DNA from: Notospermus geniculatus
Lineage: Eukaryota > Nemertea > Pilidiophora > Heteronemertea > Lineidae
Direction: 5' to 3'
Assembly (NCBI GenBank): GCA_002633025.1
Contig: NMRB01000588.1
Coordinates: 208,691-272,690, forward strand
DNA: 64,000 bases
Of this stretch, positions 1 to 8,947 are shown piece by piece; positions within the stretch are counted from its first letter, which is position 1; each line of letters starts with the position of its first letter. The notes under the pieces were generated by a model that saw nothing but the letters and a program-made list of their open reading frames with translations, was not told where the DNA came from and did not search any database. The translations under genes were made by a program, and so were the position numbers.

Positions 1-1332
1 ACCACCGCAAATAAAAATTGGTGAGTAAGGCCTCTTTTTTTTTTTTTTATTTCCCCCTCCCTACCTACCTAAATGGTGATGACAATTCGTAATCCAAAAA
101 ATAAAATAAGCGTGGCCTTATAGAGCAGAGGTGACACCTATAGAGGCTCATGCCATTGTTCGAGAGATGCGGTTCACCAAGCACGGCCAATCACGCCTTG
201 AATCGTCATGAATAATAGGTGGCGTCGGTGTACTATAGTATAAGTTCAAACCCACACATCTCGTGTGGTCTGCTTTGCCGTTGTTACCCACTTGGAGGAA
301 TTGTATAATTCCTCCAAGTTCCCCATCATATTCATCGTATCCATGACGTAACTCCGACAGTGTCCGCCATTGCTGACGTCGCAAGGGTGGTGGGCAAATG
401 ACACAAGGGTGGTGGGCAAATTTCATGGCTTTGCTGAAGGAGCTGGTGGGCAAAAAGACGCAACGTCACAACGTTTTCAACGTCATGTAGGCCTGGATAC
501 GACGTCATGGATACGATGAATAGGGCTATAGGCCTGCTATTTATTAGGCCTATTCATGTATTATAGGCCCACATGATCAATGACATGTCACTGAAAGTCA
601 CAGGCCTACCCATTAGGCCTACCGGTAGCCCCTTCAGTCATTACACATTACAGTAGGCCTACAGCTGCTGACATGGCTGAGTACACCTGTTAGCTGGTTT
701 ACTGCATGTCCCTAACTGTGCTGTAGGCCTAACAGTATTAAACCAACCACACCACAACGACACAAATGCACCCCGGGAAATGCACCAACCAAGCGCACAC
801 GTCACAAACCTGGACTTTTTTTGCCGCTTCTTTACTACTCCTATAAAACTTGTAGAATACATAAGTTATGACGGCATCAATCCCGAGAATGACGAGATCA
901 ACTGCAGGCATGATCAGGTGAAATATCGGCCTTCAGAACTTGAAAAACATGACTTTTATGGACGAATTGCTGCAGAAAGTTTGTGGAAATCGAAACTGCG
1001 CAGTGTCGGCATCTGACGGCAGAATGTGGAACTAGTGCCGTGTTACTCAGCCTCATACCGTTAGAGGGCAGCACCTGACGTCAAGACGAAAAGTGAAGAC
1101 AGGTTGTGACCTTGGGTTGTGACACTGGCGCGTCAGGACGAAATGTGAAGACAGGTTGTGACAGTTGGTGCGACAAGACAAAAAGTGAAGACAGGTTGTG
1201 ATATTTGAATGGCTGTCACATTTGAACATTGCGGGTTGTAGGCCTATATCTGATATTGTGCCAAAAGAAATGAGACGGGGGAATGGATTCAGGCCACAGA
1301 GAATCCTTGGCGAGAGGCAACAAAATGATACC
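1..1332. other. Spacer downstream of the TRMT2B-like gene; no gene recognised
   Basis: I see no supportable gene here. The stretch holds a perfect 13-bp-arm hairpin at 290-319, an imperfect direct repeat around 383-423 containing the motif AGGGTGGTGGGCAAAT, several AGGCCTA motifs between 530 and 740, and a short tandem repeat at about 1079-1202. Open frames on both strands are short and resemble no family I know. Confidence 0.5.
1079..1202. repeat. Three-unit imperfect tandem repeat
   Basis: The core GTGAAGACAGGTTGTGA occurs three times, about 50-57 bp apart, each preceded by a variant of AAGACGAAAAGTG. It looks like a degenerate minisatellite. No coding or regulatory role can be argued from it. 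Confidence 0.6.
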
Positions 1333-1616
1333 AGTTCGGGAACATTCCGATATTGGAAACATTTCTGACTTTGGAAGCCCAGCGATTCCAATATTGGCAA
1401 CGTTTCTTTTTTTGGAAGCGGTTTTCGATTCCGATATCGGAATCAGTGTAGGCTACGCCTACTTGCGCGGTACATCGGGGACATGAGATTGGGAATCAAA
1501 AAATCGGGAATTGTATTTTTTCGTTAACGTTACCAATATCGGAATCGAAAACCGCTTCCAAAAAAGAAACGTTGCCGATATTGGAATCGTTTCCAATATC
1601 GGAACTTTCCCGAACT
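1333..1616. mobile_element. Foldback inverted-repeat element with GATACC flanks
   Basis: The left end AGTTCGGGAACATTCCGATA is mirrored by a right end terminating in TTTCCCGAACT. Both arms carry the motif CGATATTGGAA and are long relative to the 284-bp total. The element is flanked by a direct GATACC at 1327-1332 and 1617-1622, which reads as a target-site duplication of 6 bp, or 8 bp with one mismatch. It carries no transposase, so it is a non-autonomous DNA transposon. The superfamily cannot be fixed. Confidence 0.7.
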
Positions 1617-1690
1617 GATACCGACAATGAGGGTTACAAAGAGGGGACAATATACAAGGCAAACCCCGAGATGACGATGTAAGACAAACT

Positions 1691-1696
1691 TTTATT
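1691..1696 (-). promoter_or_regulatory. Candidate poly(A) signal of the TRMT2B-like gene
   Basis: On the minus strand this reads AATAAA, about 130 nt downstream of the stop codon at 1825-1827. That is a plausible distance for a short 3' UTR. It is unconfirmed without transcript data. Confidence 0.55.
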
Positions 1697-1824
1697 TGAT
1701 ATACTAGTAACTGAACTGGAGCCAGGGATCTCCACGATGGGGTTCTCCAAGAGTCTGCAGCAGTACTGGTACTCCATACTCTGTACCACATGAAGGTAAT
1801 GGTCTTCTGAGGGAAGACAAGCCT

Positions 1825-1945
1825 TCATCTGGTGAACTGCATGACAAGTTCACAATGATTCGTCTGAGGAAACATATCAACTGGTACGGCTTTCTTCAAC
1901 AGGAACGGTTCACCGGAGTATTCCTTGCCTTCAGGTATGCACAAT
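1825..1945 (-). CDS. TRMT2B: TRMT2B-like last exon
   Basis: Encodes the C-terminal 39 residues and a TGA stop. It contains EPFLLKKAVPVD followed by FPQTNHCELV, the conserved end of the family with the presumed general-base Glu. The acceptor is TTTGCAG. The first base completes a Ser codon split with the preceding exon. Confidence 0.93.
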
Positions 1946-4900
1946 CTGCAAAGGAGACAGAGACAGCCGTTACTGTAAACTCATGGTAGTGACTACATCA
2001 TGCTGACTGTGATGCTGAACAAACTATAAGACGTACCGGTACACACATCCTCCCACAGCAGGGGTTTTTACCTCGCTCCTCTTCATCCGCTCACACAAAC
2101 CCCTGCTGAAATACAACGGCCAGTGAATCTGATGTAGCTGTTCCATACTCCAGTTGCACTCCCTGTATTTTAAGGATGACTGGAGAAGCACAAATTTCGT
2201 GGTTTTACCCAGTTTGATTTTAAAGTTTTATCCTTTACAAATCACTTACATCTTTCCAAAATTGACTGAATTTTATCACAGAGGTTCTTCCTGTGTATAG
2301 GAAAGATTCTTATTATTTTTGATTGTTATTATGAGTCATAATTATTTAATATTGACACCCTGAAAATGCTGCATTCTGATTGGGCAATGGTTTTCTGACC
2401 GCCTCTGCTTGCCTGGGAGGCCCAATTTCAGCAGGGCTTTGCATGGAGTGTATGAAGAGGAACGAGACCAAAGCCCTGCTGTGGGAGGATGCGGTACACA
2501 ACAAGTGCTGGCTCTATGAACATGGTGAATCACCCCTTACATGACTTGCCCCTTGAATGCGTCCTATTGAAGGTGTCCTATTCCTAATCAAAAGAATGCC
2601 ATCAGTCAGTCCAGTCGTGTCCACTTACGATTTGAAGTTCTCCAAACAATGTCCTTTAGGTTTACACGTCACGTAGACAACCCTTCTTATGGCCGGATAC
2701 TCTCTTATACTCTTTATGAGTTTTCTCTCTGAAACAAATAATATGCAGTATGGTTATTACACCGTGAATCACAATGAGCTGCTCATAACCATTAAGGGCC
2801 CATGTTCCCGAAGCCGTCGTTAGGTTAACGATCGTTAAAACTGGTAAAATGCATAGCGCAACGACATCGTTAACCTTACGACGCCTTCAGGAACATGGGT
2901 CCTGATTACCGGTAATGTCTTTCTTGCTACTTACTCAGCCCCCCTCGGCCAGGATTAAGAACAGCTACCAGATCTACCTCGTGATCATCAGGTAGTCCAT
3001 CTTGAAATGCCCTTGTCTGTAAGAATCCCCCGGCTTTGGCACAAATGAAATGAGCATTTTTCACATCTGGAATGATGAAATTTACATGTCAGGAAATTGA
3101 ACAACTGAGAAGGCCAAATTATACAGAAGTGGAATGTCTGTTGAATTTTTTGGGGTTTGAGTGTGACTGGGTTAAGAATAGGTGGTGGACTGAAGTGAAG
3201 GCTGAGCGATCAGAAAGAGCATGAGTGTTCTAGAGAGCAGGGCCCATATTCATAAAACCTTGCTAGGCTCAGTTGCCTGCTAAAGTGCCTAGTTTATACA
3301 GGCCAATGTACACAACTAGCAACCAACTAAGCTAGCAAGGTTTTATGAATATGGGCCCTGTATACCAATAACTGGAAGAGCTTGGAGCCTGATAGCCCAG
3401 TGGTTATCACATCCGCTCAGCAAGCGGCAGGTCCTGGGTTCGAACCCAGCCCGGGCCATATGGGATTTCATTCCCAGCTCTGCAGTCCGTCGCATGGGAC
3501 AGTAAGCCATGTGCCTTGTACCTTGTGTCTTTGCAAGGGCAAGTAAAAGACCTCATCCAAGTGAGGAATATGAGTAGCTTGTGATGGTCTCCTCCATACT
3601 TACCAGGGCCAATAATGTTATCGCGTCGGCCCTGACGGAAAAATGAAAGGCAAACAAGAGCTATGGAATCAGAGTGAGAATATGTGAGTCAAAGAAGGCA
3701 GATAGGGGCTCGAGATCTCGTCAAATACACCCGCTTACTGTTTCTATCCACATTTGACTTGGCGTCAGCCACAGCTTGGTGAATCTTGTCCACGCCAATC
3801 ACTTTCTTCACACACCCTGACATCAGAATACCAATCGTCCCCGTACCACAACATATATCCAATAAGACCGTATCCTTCGTTAATTCACCATAATCCTTGA
3901 CTGTGTTGTATAATATTTCAGCGCAGATAGAGTTCGTTTGGAAGAAGGAATCCGGAGATATATCAAACTTGTACCCAAGCAAAGTCTCCTGGAGATGAGG
4001 TTTGCCGTTTAAGAGGATATATGGAGACGTCTCATTCGTACATTTTAGTTGTCGGCTGAAGATAGAATAACGTTGTTGCATGAATAAGTTCTCTCACATC
4101 GAATTCCATTCTATGATGCACACTTAGGCCACACTACCCTCCCTCCCGTGAATATTTTTCAAAGACATTTCAATAGAAAGTAAAGTGCTCACCAAGCTTG
4201 GAAATACAGAGATGTCAAATTGCATGCCCTGCCTTCCCCGTGGACGAAAAATTCCCGTAAATCATCTTTAGCTGCTTCCACTTCATCCTGGAAAAGTCAT
4301 GTGATGTGCTGGAGGGTTATGCGTCTCTACTGGCTAACACTATATGGAGAAGACTCTCAACTAGAGACAGGGCGAGTCTTATCCATCTGAAGAAAATACA
4401 CCATGAAGTTGACCATCTGATTACAGGCACTTAGGGTCGTATTCATAAAGCGGTTCTATCGTTAGAACCATCTTAGGCCGGTTCCAGGTATCGTCAAACA
4501 CTGTACTTGGAACCGGCCTAAGACGGTTCTAACAATAGAACCGCTTTATGAATATGACCCTTAAACAGTAACATGGACACTTACTGCACTCAGTCGTTGT
4601 GGGTGGAACCGTACTATTAACATGGTCTCCCCATCCAGATTGGAACGGATTTTGATGGAATTCCAATGTCCACAGCCATTTCTACACTGATAGGTTTGCC
4701 AATGGGACACTTTTAGGAACCGGTTGTAAAGCTGAAAAATGAACATTGATGGCAGATGTGGTGAACAGTGTTTAAGGTCAAGTTGACTTTAATGCCAACA
4801 TTCACACCTCCCAGCACTAAGGGGAATGCAGTGTGTTGTAGATTTAGGGGGTGTTAGGCCCTCGAGCCCAATGTCCGGACTTTTGGCTTGATGGAAAAAT

Positions 4901-7587
4901 GCCCGCCTTGCGCACGCGCGGGAGATCCGGGTTCAATCCTCGGTGCGGTCTGCGACATTTGGCGTGCTGTATAGACAAATCCCAAATTCCCAGATCTGCA
5001 CACTTCCGCCGAAATCGCAAACACAACCTCGACCTGAAACCAGCTGACGTGATGCAGCTGACGTGACACAATCCATGATTCAGCAATGGTCGACTCTGAC
5101 GCAACGTAGTTGAAGTCACTGTCGTGGAGCTCCCTGCGTCATGTCATTCAGTTTCAGACCAAGGTTGTGTTTGCGATTTCGACGGAAGTGGGCAGATCTT
5201 TTTCGTTTACGCCAATTTGGGATTTGTCTATTGCTGCCAAGAAAGGGTCTGTCATCCCAGTTTTCAAGCTTACTGTAGAACACCTCTTAGCAAAGCCCCT
5301 GAAACACCAAATGATGTCTCAATACCAGGGACTCCAGGAAGAAAATACGGGTAAGCAATGACAATGCAGAACCAACCTTAACAATTAATTTGTGACTTTC
5401 TTTTATATTCGTCAACCTACTGGTGTCAACACATGTAACAGGACCGTCTGAAATAAGGATGCCAGTCTGTATTTCAGTGATGGTAATACAATGTACCATC
5501 ATAAATGTCAGCAACAGCGAACAATTTCAGGTAGGCCTCTCAGTTCAATACTCACTGGGGTGTAGGGGTGGCGCAGTGGAAACATCGGCGCCTGCCACCA
5601 ATGAGGTCGCACGTTCGATTCCCAGGTCATGCAAGTGGCTTTATGTGGTAGAGAGGGCGATCTCTCCATGACATCGTAAGTTTTCTCCGGGGGGGCTCCG
5701 GTTTCCTCCTACATATCATTAATATCGTCCAATATTGTTTGATGAGTAGCTATAATGCCATCAGTGGGCGCTTGCACTCCTGAAATAATTTTTTTTTCAA
5801 TACTCACACAGTATATTCCCCACGAGATGCCCGAGCATGAAGTTTCCATTGATATCTTTTCCGATACTGAACTCATCTTTATTTCGATAACCGGTAATCA
5901 CAGGCTGAAAGGAACGTGCAGAAATTCTTGATCAATGCAAGTCACTCTGAAATTACAGTGGGATTTATACTGAAAAAATTACCTACAATTTAGAAAACAA
6001 ACTCCCTACAGTAACTTGATGGATCCCCCGAAACTGAGAGAAGCTTTTTAACCCACAGGAACTTGACACGTACGGGGTATGATGTTGTCAGCCCCCATGA
6101 ACAATGCCCCGGCCCTAGTAACATCCTACAGAGAGAATAGGATGTTACTAGGGCCACTGTTCATGGGGGCTGATGACATCATATCCCGTACGCATCACGA
6201 CGAGGTCCCTGTGTTTTAACCCCAGAGTCGCACATCAACAGAACAGATAAAGGTTCAGTGCCAGAATCACTTGATCATTGATATGGAGAGGGAAAAGTGC
6301 GCTTACTGATGGTTTGATTGTCTCCAATCGTCCCGCAAGACCTCCACATTCCCTGACATGATCAACAAGCAATGGGCTCTTTACACCTCCAAGGTTATGA
6401 ATGAGTTGGTTGGCGAGGTTTTTCAGGACGGATTCCATGAATGACGACTTGATCTGGAGAGTAAGGATGGTGATTCAGACATGGATTGAAACAGTGTTCT
6501 CCTCCACATCCTCCCACAGCAGGGCTTTGGTCTCGTTCCTCTTCATACACTCGCACACAAAACCCTGTTGAAATTGGGTCTCCCAGTGTGGATGAAGAGG
6601 AGCAAGGTAAAAACCCCTGCTGTGGGAGGATGTCTCCTCCACAAGCTGTCTTTCAAAGCTGGGGACATGTTGGATTTTTAGTGCTCTCACTTCTCACCTA
6701 CAAAGCTTTGGATGTGACAATAGGAGCTGTCAGCGAGTTGACCACTAGGTGTCACTAGGGCCCAATTCAATGCATCTAGCGGACCCAGTCATTATTGATC
6801 GAGCAGCGATCATAATAGATTTCCTGTACATTTGGTCCGCTAAGAGTGTGCTGCCATCTGTTAGCAATAAGCGCGGCTGACTGCTCCTATTCAAGTTAGA
6901 GACTACCGGTACATGCTATTCCATGAGAGCTGATATCCACAATAAGATTAATACTGATGTAAATTCAGAATGTACGCTGATTTGGCTAAACACCCTTTTT
7001 GAATACGGCCCTAGATGTGTCTAGGTTTATGGGACAAATTCTGCATTACACAGGTTAAAGGCCTAGAAACTATTGTTCTACCTTCTGTATGCTGCCTGAT
7101 ATCTGGCATTTTACCCACACAATGATCACACGCGTCTAACATTCCTGCGTCTTAGTGTGGGAGGACAATAGAAAGTGTTGGAAAAATTCTAGACAAGCCT
7201 TCCTGATCGTTCAACATTTCCTTTATCCTCTTTGACTTAGACGCAGGATAGTTAGACGTGTGTGATTATCCTGCGGGTAAATGCCTCTGGTGAAGCACCA
7301 TACAGACATCAGACAATAGTTTTCTAGGCCTTTAACCTGTGTAATGCAGAATTTGTATGCTGATTAGGCTAAATACCCTTAATCGCGCGATGATCACCCT
7401 TTTTGAATACGGCCCTATGTCTAATGATCTAACCAGAGTATAACATTGGTAGCAATAGTGTTGTTACCGGTACACCTTCCTTTACCTTGCCCTTGGACAG
7501 ACTGTCCAGCTGCTCAGATGTTCAGAACTCACCATCAGTTGCTCTTCATACGGGAATTCACAAAGCGGTGTAGTGGACTTAGCAACC
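1825..7587 (-). CDS. TRMT2B: TRMT2B-like tRNA/rRNA (uracil-5-)-methyltransferase, ten exons, 5' end missing
   Basis: Product of the TrmA/TRMT2 family, which makes 5-methyluridine in RNA using S-adenosylmethionine; vertebrate TRMT2B acts in mitochondria. Exons in transcript order are 7533-7587, 6307-6453, 5808-5904, 5377-5447, 4585-4731, 4193-4287, 3739-4055, 2935-3066, 2629-2728 and 1825-1945. All junctions have GT donors and AG acceptors, and every exon phase matches the next, giving about 427 residues to the stop. Visible motifs in order are GYRNK, SPDSFFQTN, the SAM-binding LLDICCGTGTIG, AVLNPGRGGL in the place of the usual DPPR motif, VYVTCKP with the presumed catalytic Cys, and C-terminal NHCEL with the presumed catalytic Glu. 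The variant NPGR and CKP motifs and the overall match favour TRMT2B over TRMT2A (judged from memory of the vertebrate protein). The first codon and any mitochondrial leader lie upstream of 7587 and were not found. Introns carry many inverted-repeat and SINE-like inserts. Confidence 0.93.
2046..2491. mobile_element. Inverted-repeat element, CATCCTCCC ends, 9-bp TSD
   Basis: The left end CATCCTCCCACAGCAGGGG is mirrored by CCCTGCTGTGGGAGGATG. An exact 9-bp direct repeat, CGGTACACA, flanks it at 2037-2045 and 2492-2500. It sits in the last intron of the TRMT2B-like gene and carries no transposase. A shorter relative lies at 6507-6632. A 9-bp duplication fits Mutator-like elements but does not prove membership. 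Confidence 0.85.
2629..2728 (-). CDS. TRMT2B: TRMT2B-like exon with the catalytic-cysteine motif
   Basis: A 100-nt exon with acceptor TTTCAG and donor GTAAGTG. It encodes LIKSIREYPAIRR followed by VVYVTCKPKG. The Cys in VTCKP aligns with the nucleophile of TrmA-type uracil-5-methyltransferases. The residues after it (CKP rather than the CNP common in TRMT2A) support a TRMT2B assignment. Confidence 0.93.
2795..2902. repeat. Short foldback element in a TRMT2B-like intron
   Basis: GGGCCCATGTTCCCGAAG at the left pairs with CTTCAGGAACATGGGTCC at the right, and internal GTTAACG segments also pair. ATTA lies close to both outer ends, but the flanks do not give a clean target duplication. It is probably a small non-autonomous DNA element. 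Confidence 0.6.
2935..3066 (-). CDS. TRMT2B: TRMT2B-like exon with the NPGR motif
   Basis: A 132-nt exon with acceptor CATTCCAG and donor GTAAGT. It encodes NVKNAHFICAKAGGFL and ends in EVDLVAVLNPGRGGL. The NPGR segment occupies the place of the DPPR motif that binds the target base region in TRMT2A and TrmA. Confidence 0.93.
3240..3358. repeat. Near-perfect foldback element, GGGCCCATATTCATAAA ends
   Basis: GGGCCCATATTCATAAAACC at the left is the reverse complement of the right end, and the arm continues through a CTAGC motif. No convincing target duplication flanks it. It lies in the intron between the 2935-3066 and 3739-4055 exons. A related foldback with end GGGTCGTATTCATAAAG is at 4434-4560. 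Confidence 0.7.
3384..3660 (+). mobile_element. tRNA-derived SINE-like repeat
   Basis: The head has an RNA polymerase III A box, TAGCCCAGTGG, at 3393-3403 and a B box, GGTTCGAACC, at 3437-3446. The spacing fits a tRNA. The acceptor stem pairs only partly and a non-tRNA body follows, so it is a SINE head rather than a working tRNA gene. The 3' boundary is approximate. It sits antisense in a TRMT2B-like intron. Confidence 0.65.
3739..4055 (-). CDS. TRMT2B: TRMT2B-like exon with the SAM-binding core
   Basis: The largest exon, 317 nt, with acceptor TCTTCAG and donor GTAAGC. It encodes TSPYILLNGKPHLQETLL, then SPDSFFQTN, then DTVLLDICCGTGTIGILM, the glycine-rich motif I of the Rossmann-type methyltransferase fold. 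It ends in a short helix region leading to NVDRN. The open frame continues past both splice sites, but homology does not, which fixes the boundaries. Confidence 0.95.
4193..4287 (-). CDS. TRMT2B: TRMT2B-like exon, central region
   Basis: A 95-nt exon encoding DEVEAAKDDLREFFVHGEG and ending in CNLTSLYFQA. It has acceptor CAG and donor GTGAGC. The segment aligns with the region before the methyltransferase core where vertebrate TRMT2B reads LTSLYFQ. Confidence 0.92.
4434..4560. mobile_element. Foldback element with TTA target duplication
   Basis: The left end GGGTCGTATTCATAAAGCGG and the right end CCGCTTTATGAATATGACCC are inverted copies. The arms extend inward through GGTTCTA and GGCCGGTTCCA. 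TTA flanks it at 4431-4433 and 4561-4563. A 3-bp TTA duplication with GG-starting ends resembles the PIF/Harbinger pattern. No transposase is present. Confidence 0.75.
4585..4731 (-). CDS. TRMT2B: TRMT2B-like exon
   Basis: A 147-nt exon, phase 0 on both sides, acceptor TTTTTCAG and donor GTAAGT. It encodes LYNRFLKVSHWQTYQCRNG, then HWNSIKIRSN and a conserved FHPQRLS. This matches the family's Y-W-x2-L/I-x-V/I-R and FHPQKLS segments. Confidence 0.92.
4870..5045 (+). repeat. tRNA-derived SINE-like head and body
   Basis: An A-box-like TGGCTTGATGG near 4882 and a B-box-like GGGTTCAATCC near 4928 are spaced as in a tRNA. The following body, with CCGAAATCGCAAACACAACC, reappears inverted at about 5137-5240, so two copies face each other. 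It lies in a TRMT2B-like intron. Boundaries are approximate. Confidence 0.5.
5377..5447 (-). CDS. TRMT2B: TRMT2B-like exon
   Basis: A 71-nt exon encoding GPVTCVDTSRLTNIKES followed by HKLIVK. Acceptor is CTTATTTCAG and donor GTTGGT, a weaker donor than the others. Phase fits both neighbours. It aligns with the short region between the substrate-recognition part and the YW motif. Confidence 0.88.
5569..5786 (+). mobile_element. tRNA-derived SINE-like repeat with a CTCCGGTTTCCTCC domain
   Basis: It has an A box, TGGCGCAGTGG, at 5569-5579 and a B box, CGTTCGATTCC, at 5612-5622. The body contains TTTTCTCCGGGGGGGCTCCG followed by GTTTCCTCC, which resembles a conserved SINE central domain seen in several deuterostomes. 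That comparison is from memory. It ends near a T-rich stretch next to the 5808-5904 exon and is antisense to the gene. Confidence 0.65.
5808..5904 (-). CDS. TRMT2B: TRMT2B-like exon with the GYRNK motif
   Basis: A 97-nt exon encoding PVITGYRNKDEFSIGKD and ending LGHLVGNIL. GYRNK is a hallmark of the RNA uracil-5-methyltransferase family. Acceptor is CCTTTCAG and donor GTGAGT. Confidence 0.92.
6053..6218. repeat. Foldback repeat in a TRMT2B-like intron
   Basis: Inverted arms include CGTACGGG and its mirror, TCAGCCCCCATGAACA and its mirror, and GGCCCTAGTAACATCCTA with its mirror. They are separated by a loop of about 12 bp. No target duplication was found. It is probably a small DNA-transposon derivative. 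Confidence 0.6.
6307..6453 (-). CDS. TRMT2B: TRMT2B-like exon
   Basis: A 147-nt exon, phase 0 on both sides, acceptor CTCTCCAG and donor GTAAGC. It encodes IKSSFMESVLKNLANQLIHN and ends LETIKPS. It joins the preceding exon as YEEQLM-IKSS and the next as KPS-PVITGYRNK, as in the family. Confidence 0.9.
6507..6632. mobile_element. Short inverted-repeat element, CATCCTCCC ends, 9-bp TSD
   Basis: The ends CATCCTCCCACAGCAGGG and CCCCTGCTGTGGGAGGATG are the same as in the 446-bp element at 2046. The exact 9-bp duplication TCTCCTCCA is at 6498-6506 and 6633-6641. At 126 bp it is little more than its two arms. Confidence 0.85.
6756..7422. repeat. Composite inverted-repeat region with GGGCC ends
   Basis: The left end GGGCCCAATTCAATGC is matched by two right-type ends, TTGAATACGGCCCTA, near 7010 and 7416. 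A further inverted pair with arms of about 120 bp lies between, containing GTTAAAGGCCTAGAAACTAT near 7053 and its mirror near 7320. It looks like one element inserted in, or duplicated with, another. Confidence 0.5.
7533..7587 (-). CDS. TRMT2B: TRMT2B-like most upstream exon found
   Basis: A 55-nt exon encoding VAKSTTPLCEFPYEEQLM, with acceptor ending in CAG and donor GTGAGT. TPLxxxxYEEQL is recognisable from vertebrate TRMT2B. The first base is the last position of a split codon, so at least one earlier coding exon must exist upstream. Confidence 0.85.
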
Positions 7588-7992
7588 CTGAAAAGACAAG
7601 AATCCCTTTCATTTATTTGCTGCTGGTCCTATAATCAAAGTCAACCTCACTTCAACATGGGCAAAATAACAAGCGTGAAAACCTACACAGGTCAGTGGTA
7701 AATAATCCATGTCGCAGTTACCTAAGGATGTTAGGGTAATTTGGTTCACTTTCCATCAGCTTTTGCAAATCCAATTGTGTTCACTTTAGGGTGTCTGTTG
7801 CACAGGCCTGGCATTTTGCCTTGTTGAAGTAAGGTTGACTTCGACTATACATAGATAAACTTCCCCCTTTCCCATGTGGAACATCAAGTAGGCCTACCAT
7901 GCATTATGCAATGAGATCGAAACATGTCATAATATAAAGAGTGGGCACCCCGGGGGGCACCCTGCTCTAGGAGGTCCAGACTCCAGTCAAGT

Positions 7993-8260
7993 CAGGGTCG
8001 GATCCAGGGGGCATACACCCCCCCCCCTTATTTTTGGCACAGCAATGATTTTTTAGCAAGAAAAATTTAATCACATAAAAAATTTGAATTTTTTTCTCTC
8101 AGATGCCAGGAAAATGCATCTAAAAGGACTTAAATTGTCAAATTTTTCGGGGGGGGACCCCCAGACCCCCCTTTTGGGCTTCGCGCTTTCAGTGCTCACC
8201 ACCTTCTTCGGCGAGCTACGCCCCTTTCTGTCAACCCTGGATCCGACATGTCCGACCCTG
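7993..8260. mobile_element. Inverted-repeat element, CAGGG ends, 5-bp TSD
   Basis: The left end CAGGGTCGGATCC and the right end TCCGACCCTG are inverted. CAAGT is duplicated at 7988-7992 and 8261-8265. CAG-starting ends with a 5-bp duplication resemble hAT-type elements with short duplications. A partial copy of the interior is at 22320-22568. Confidence 0.7.
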
Positions 8261-8320
8261 CAAGTTGCAGTCCTTTATACATACATCTCATATTGATTGT
8301 CCACTGTAACAGGAGGAGGT

Positions 8321-8433
8321 TTAGACTTTCTTCTGCAGATAGCCAAGTGCCAATTTGGGTGGAATTTCTTCATCGAATTGCTGGACGTTGTTCAGACAGC
8401 TGCTGGAAAATAAAAGAGATTGTTGGTATGGGC
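8321..8433. other. Possible exon; splice acceptors on both strands
   Basis: On the minus strand a strong acceptor (TTTTATTTTCCAG) precedes an open segment, SCLNNVQQFDEEIPPKLALG plus six residues and a TAA at 8321-8323, which could be a terminal exon. On the plus strand a pyrimidine tract and CTGCAG at 8336-8338 precede an open segment with a possible donor at 8434. Neither peptide is recognised. At most one can be real. Confidence 0.2.
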
Positions 8434-8947
8434 AACATGTACTCATAATGATAACCAACTGCGCCGTTCATCCCTGCTGAATGAGAAAAATTGAGTGATA
8501 GGCCTATGGGGACATAGGGATGGATTGGATAATGGTCATGTCTTTATTAGCATGCTGCCTGCCTATGCCGGGGATGGATTTATGCATGCCTTGCAAAATT
8601 GCACTGTCGAACCTTGCAATGAACTTGAGTTGAGTTGCTAGAAGTAGAAGTTTTGGAATGGAAGTGAACTTCTACTATAGGCCTACCGGTACGGTAGGCC
8701 TGCCCTAGCTATATACATGAGAGATATAGGGGGCCTAGGCCTACTTAACTTGGGATTTGTGTTTTAACACTTTTTGAGCGGAGAACTTCCATGACTAGAA
8801 CAGCTATCTGAGATCATCATCATCGACATCAGATCATCATTGCATGCATTGTCCTTCATGTCATTGACATAAGATGATGGTTGATCACTGTCATGACCAT
8901 GACTGTTGATTGATCCACACATGACAATGCATGTGCATGATCCATGT

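Noticed and set aside
3384-3460. A functional tRNA gene at the 3384 SINE head
   Set aside because: The A and B boxes are good but the acceptor stem pairs poorly and the anticodon stem/loop is irregular, so it is a SINE head.
4851-5119. Overlapping open frames on both strands around 4850-5120
   Set aside because: They fall in a tRNA-derived repeat and its inverted partner inside a TRMT2B-like intron, and have no family motif.
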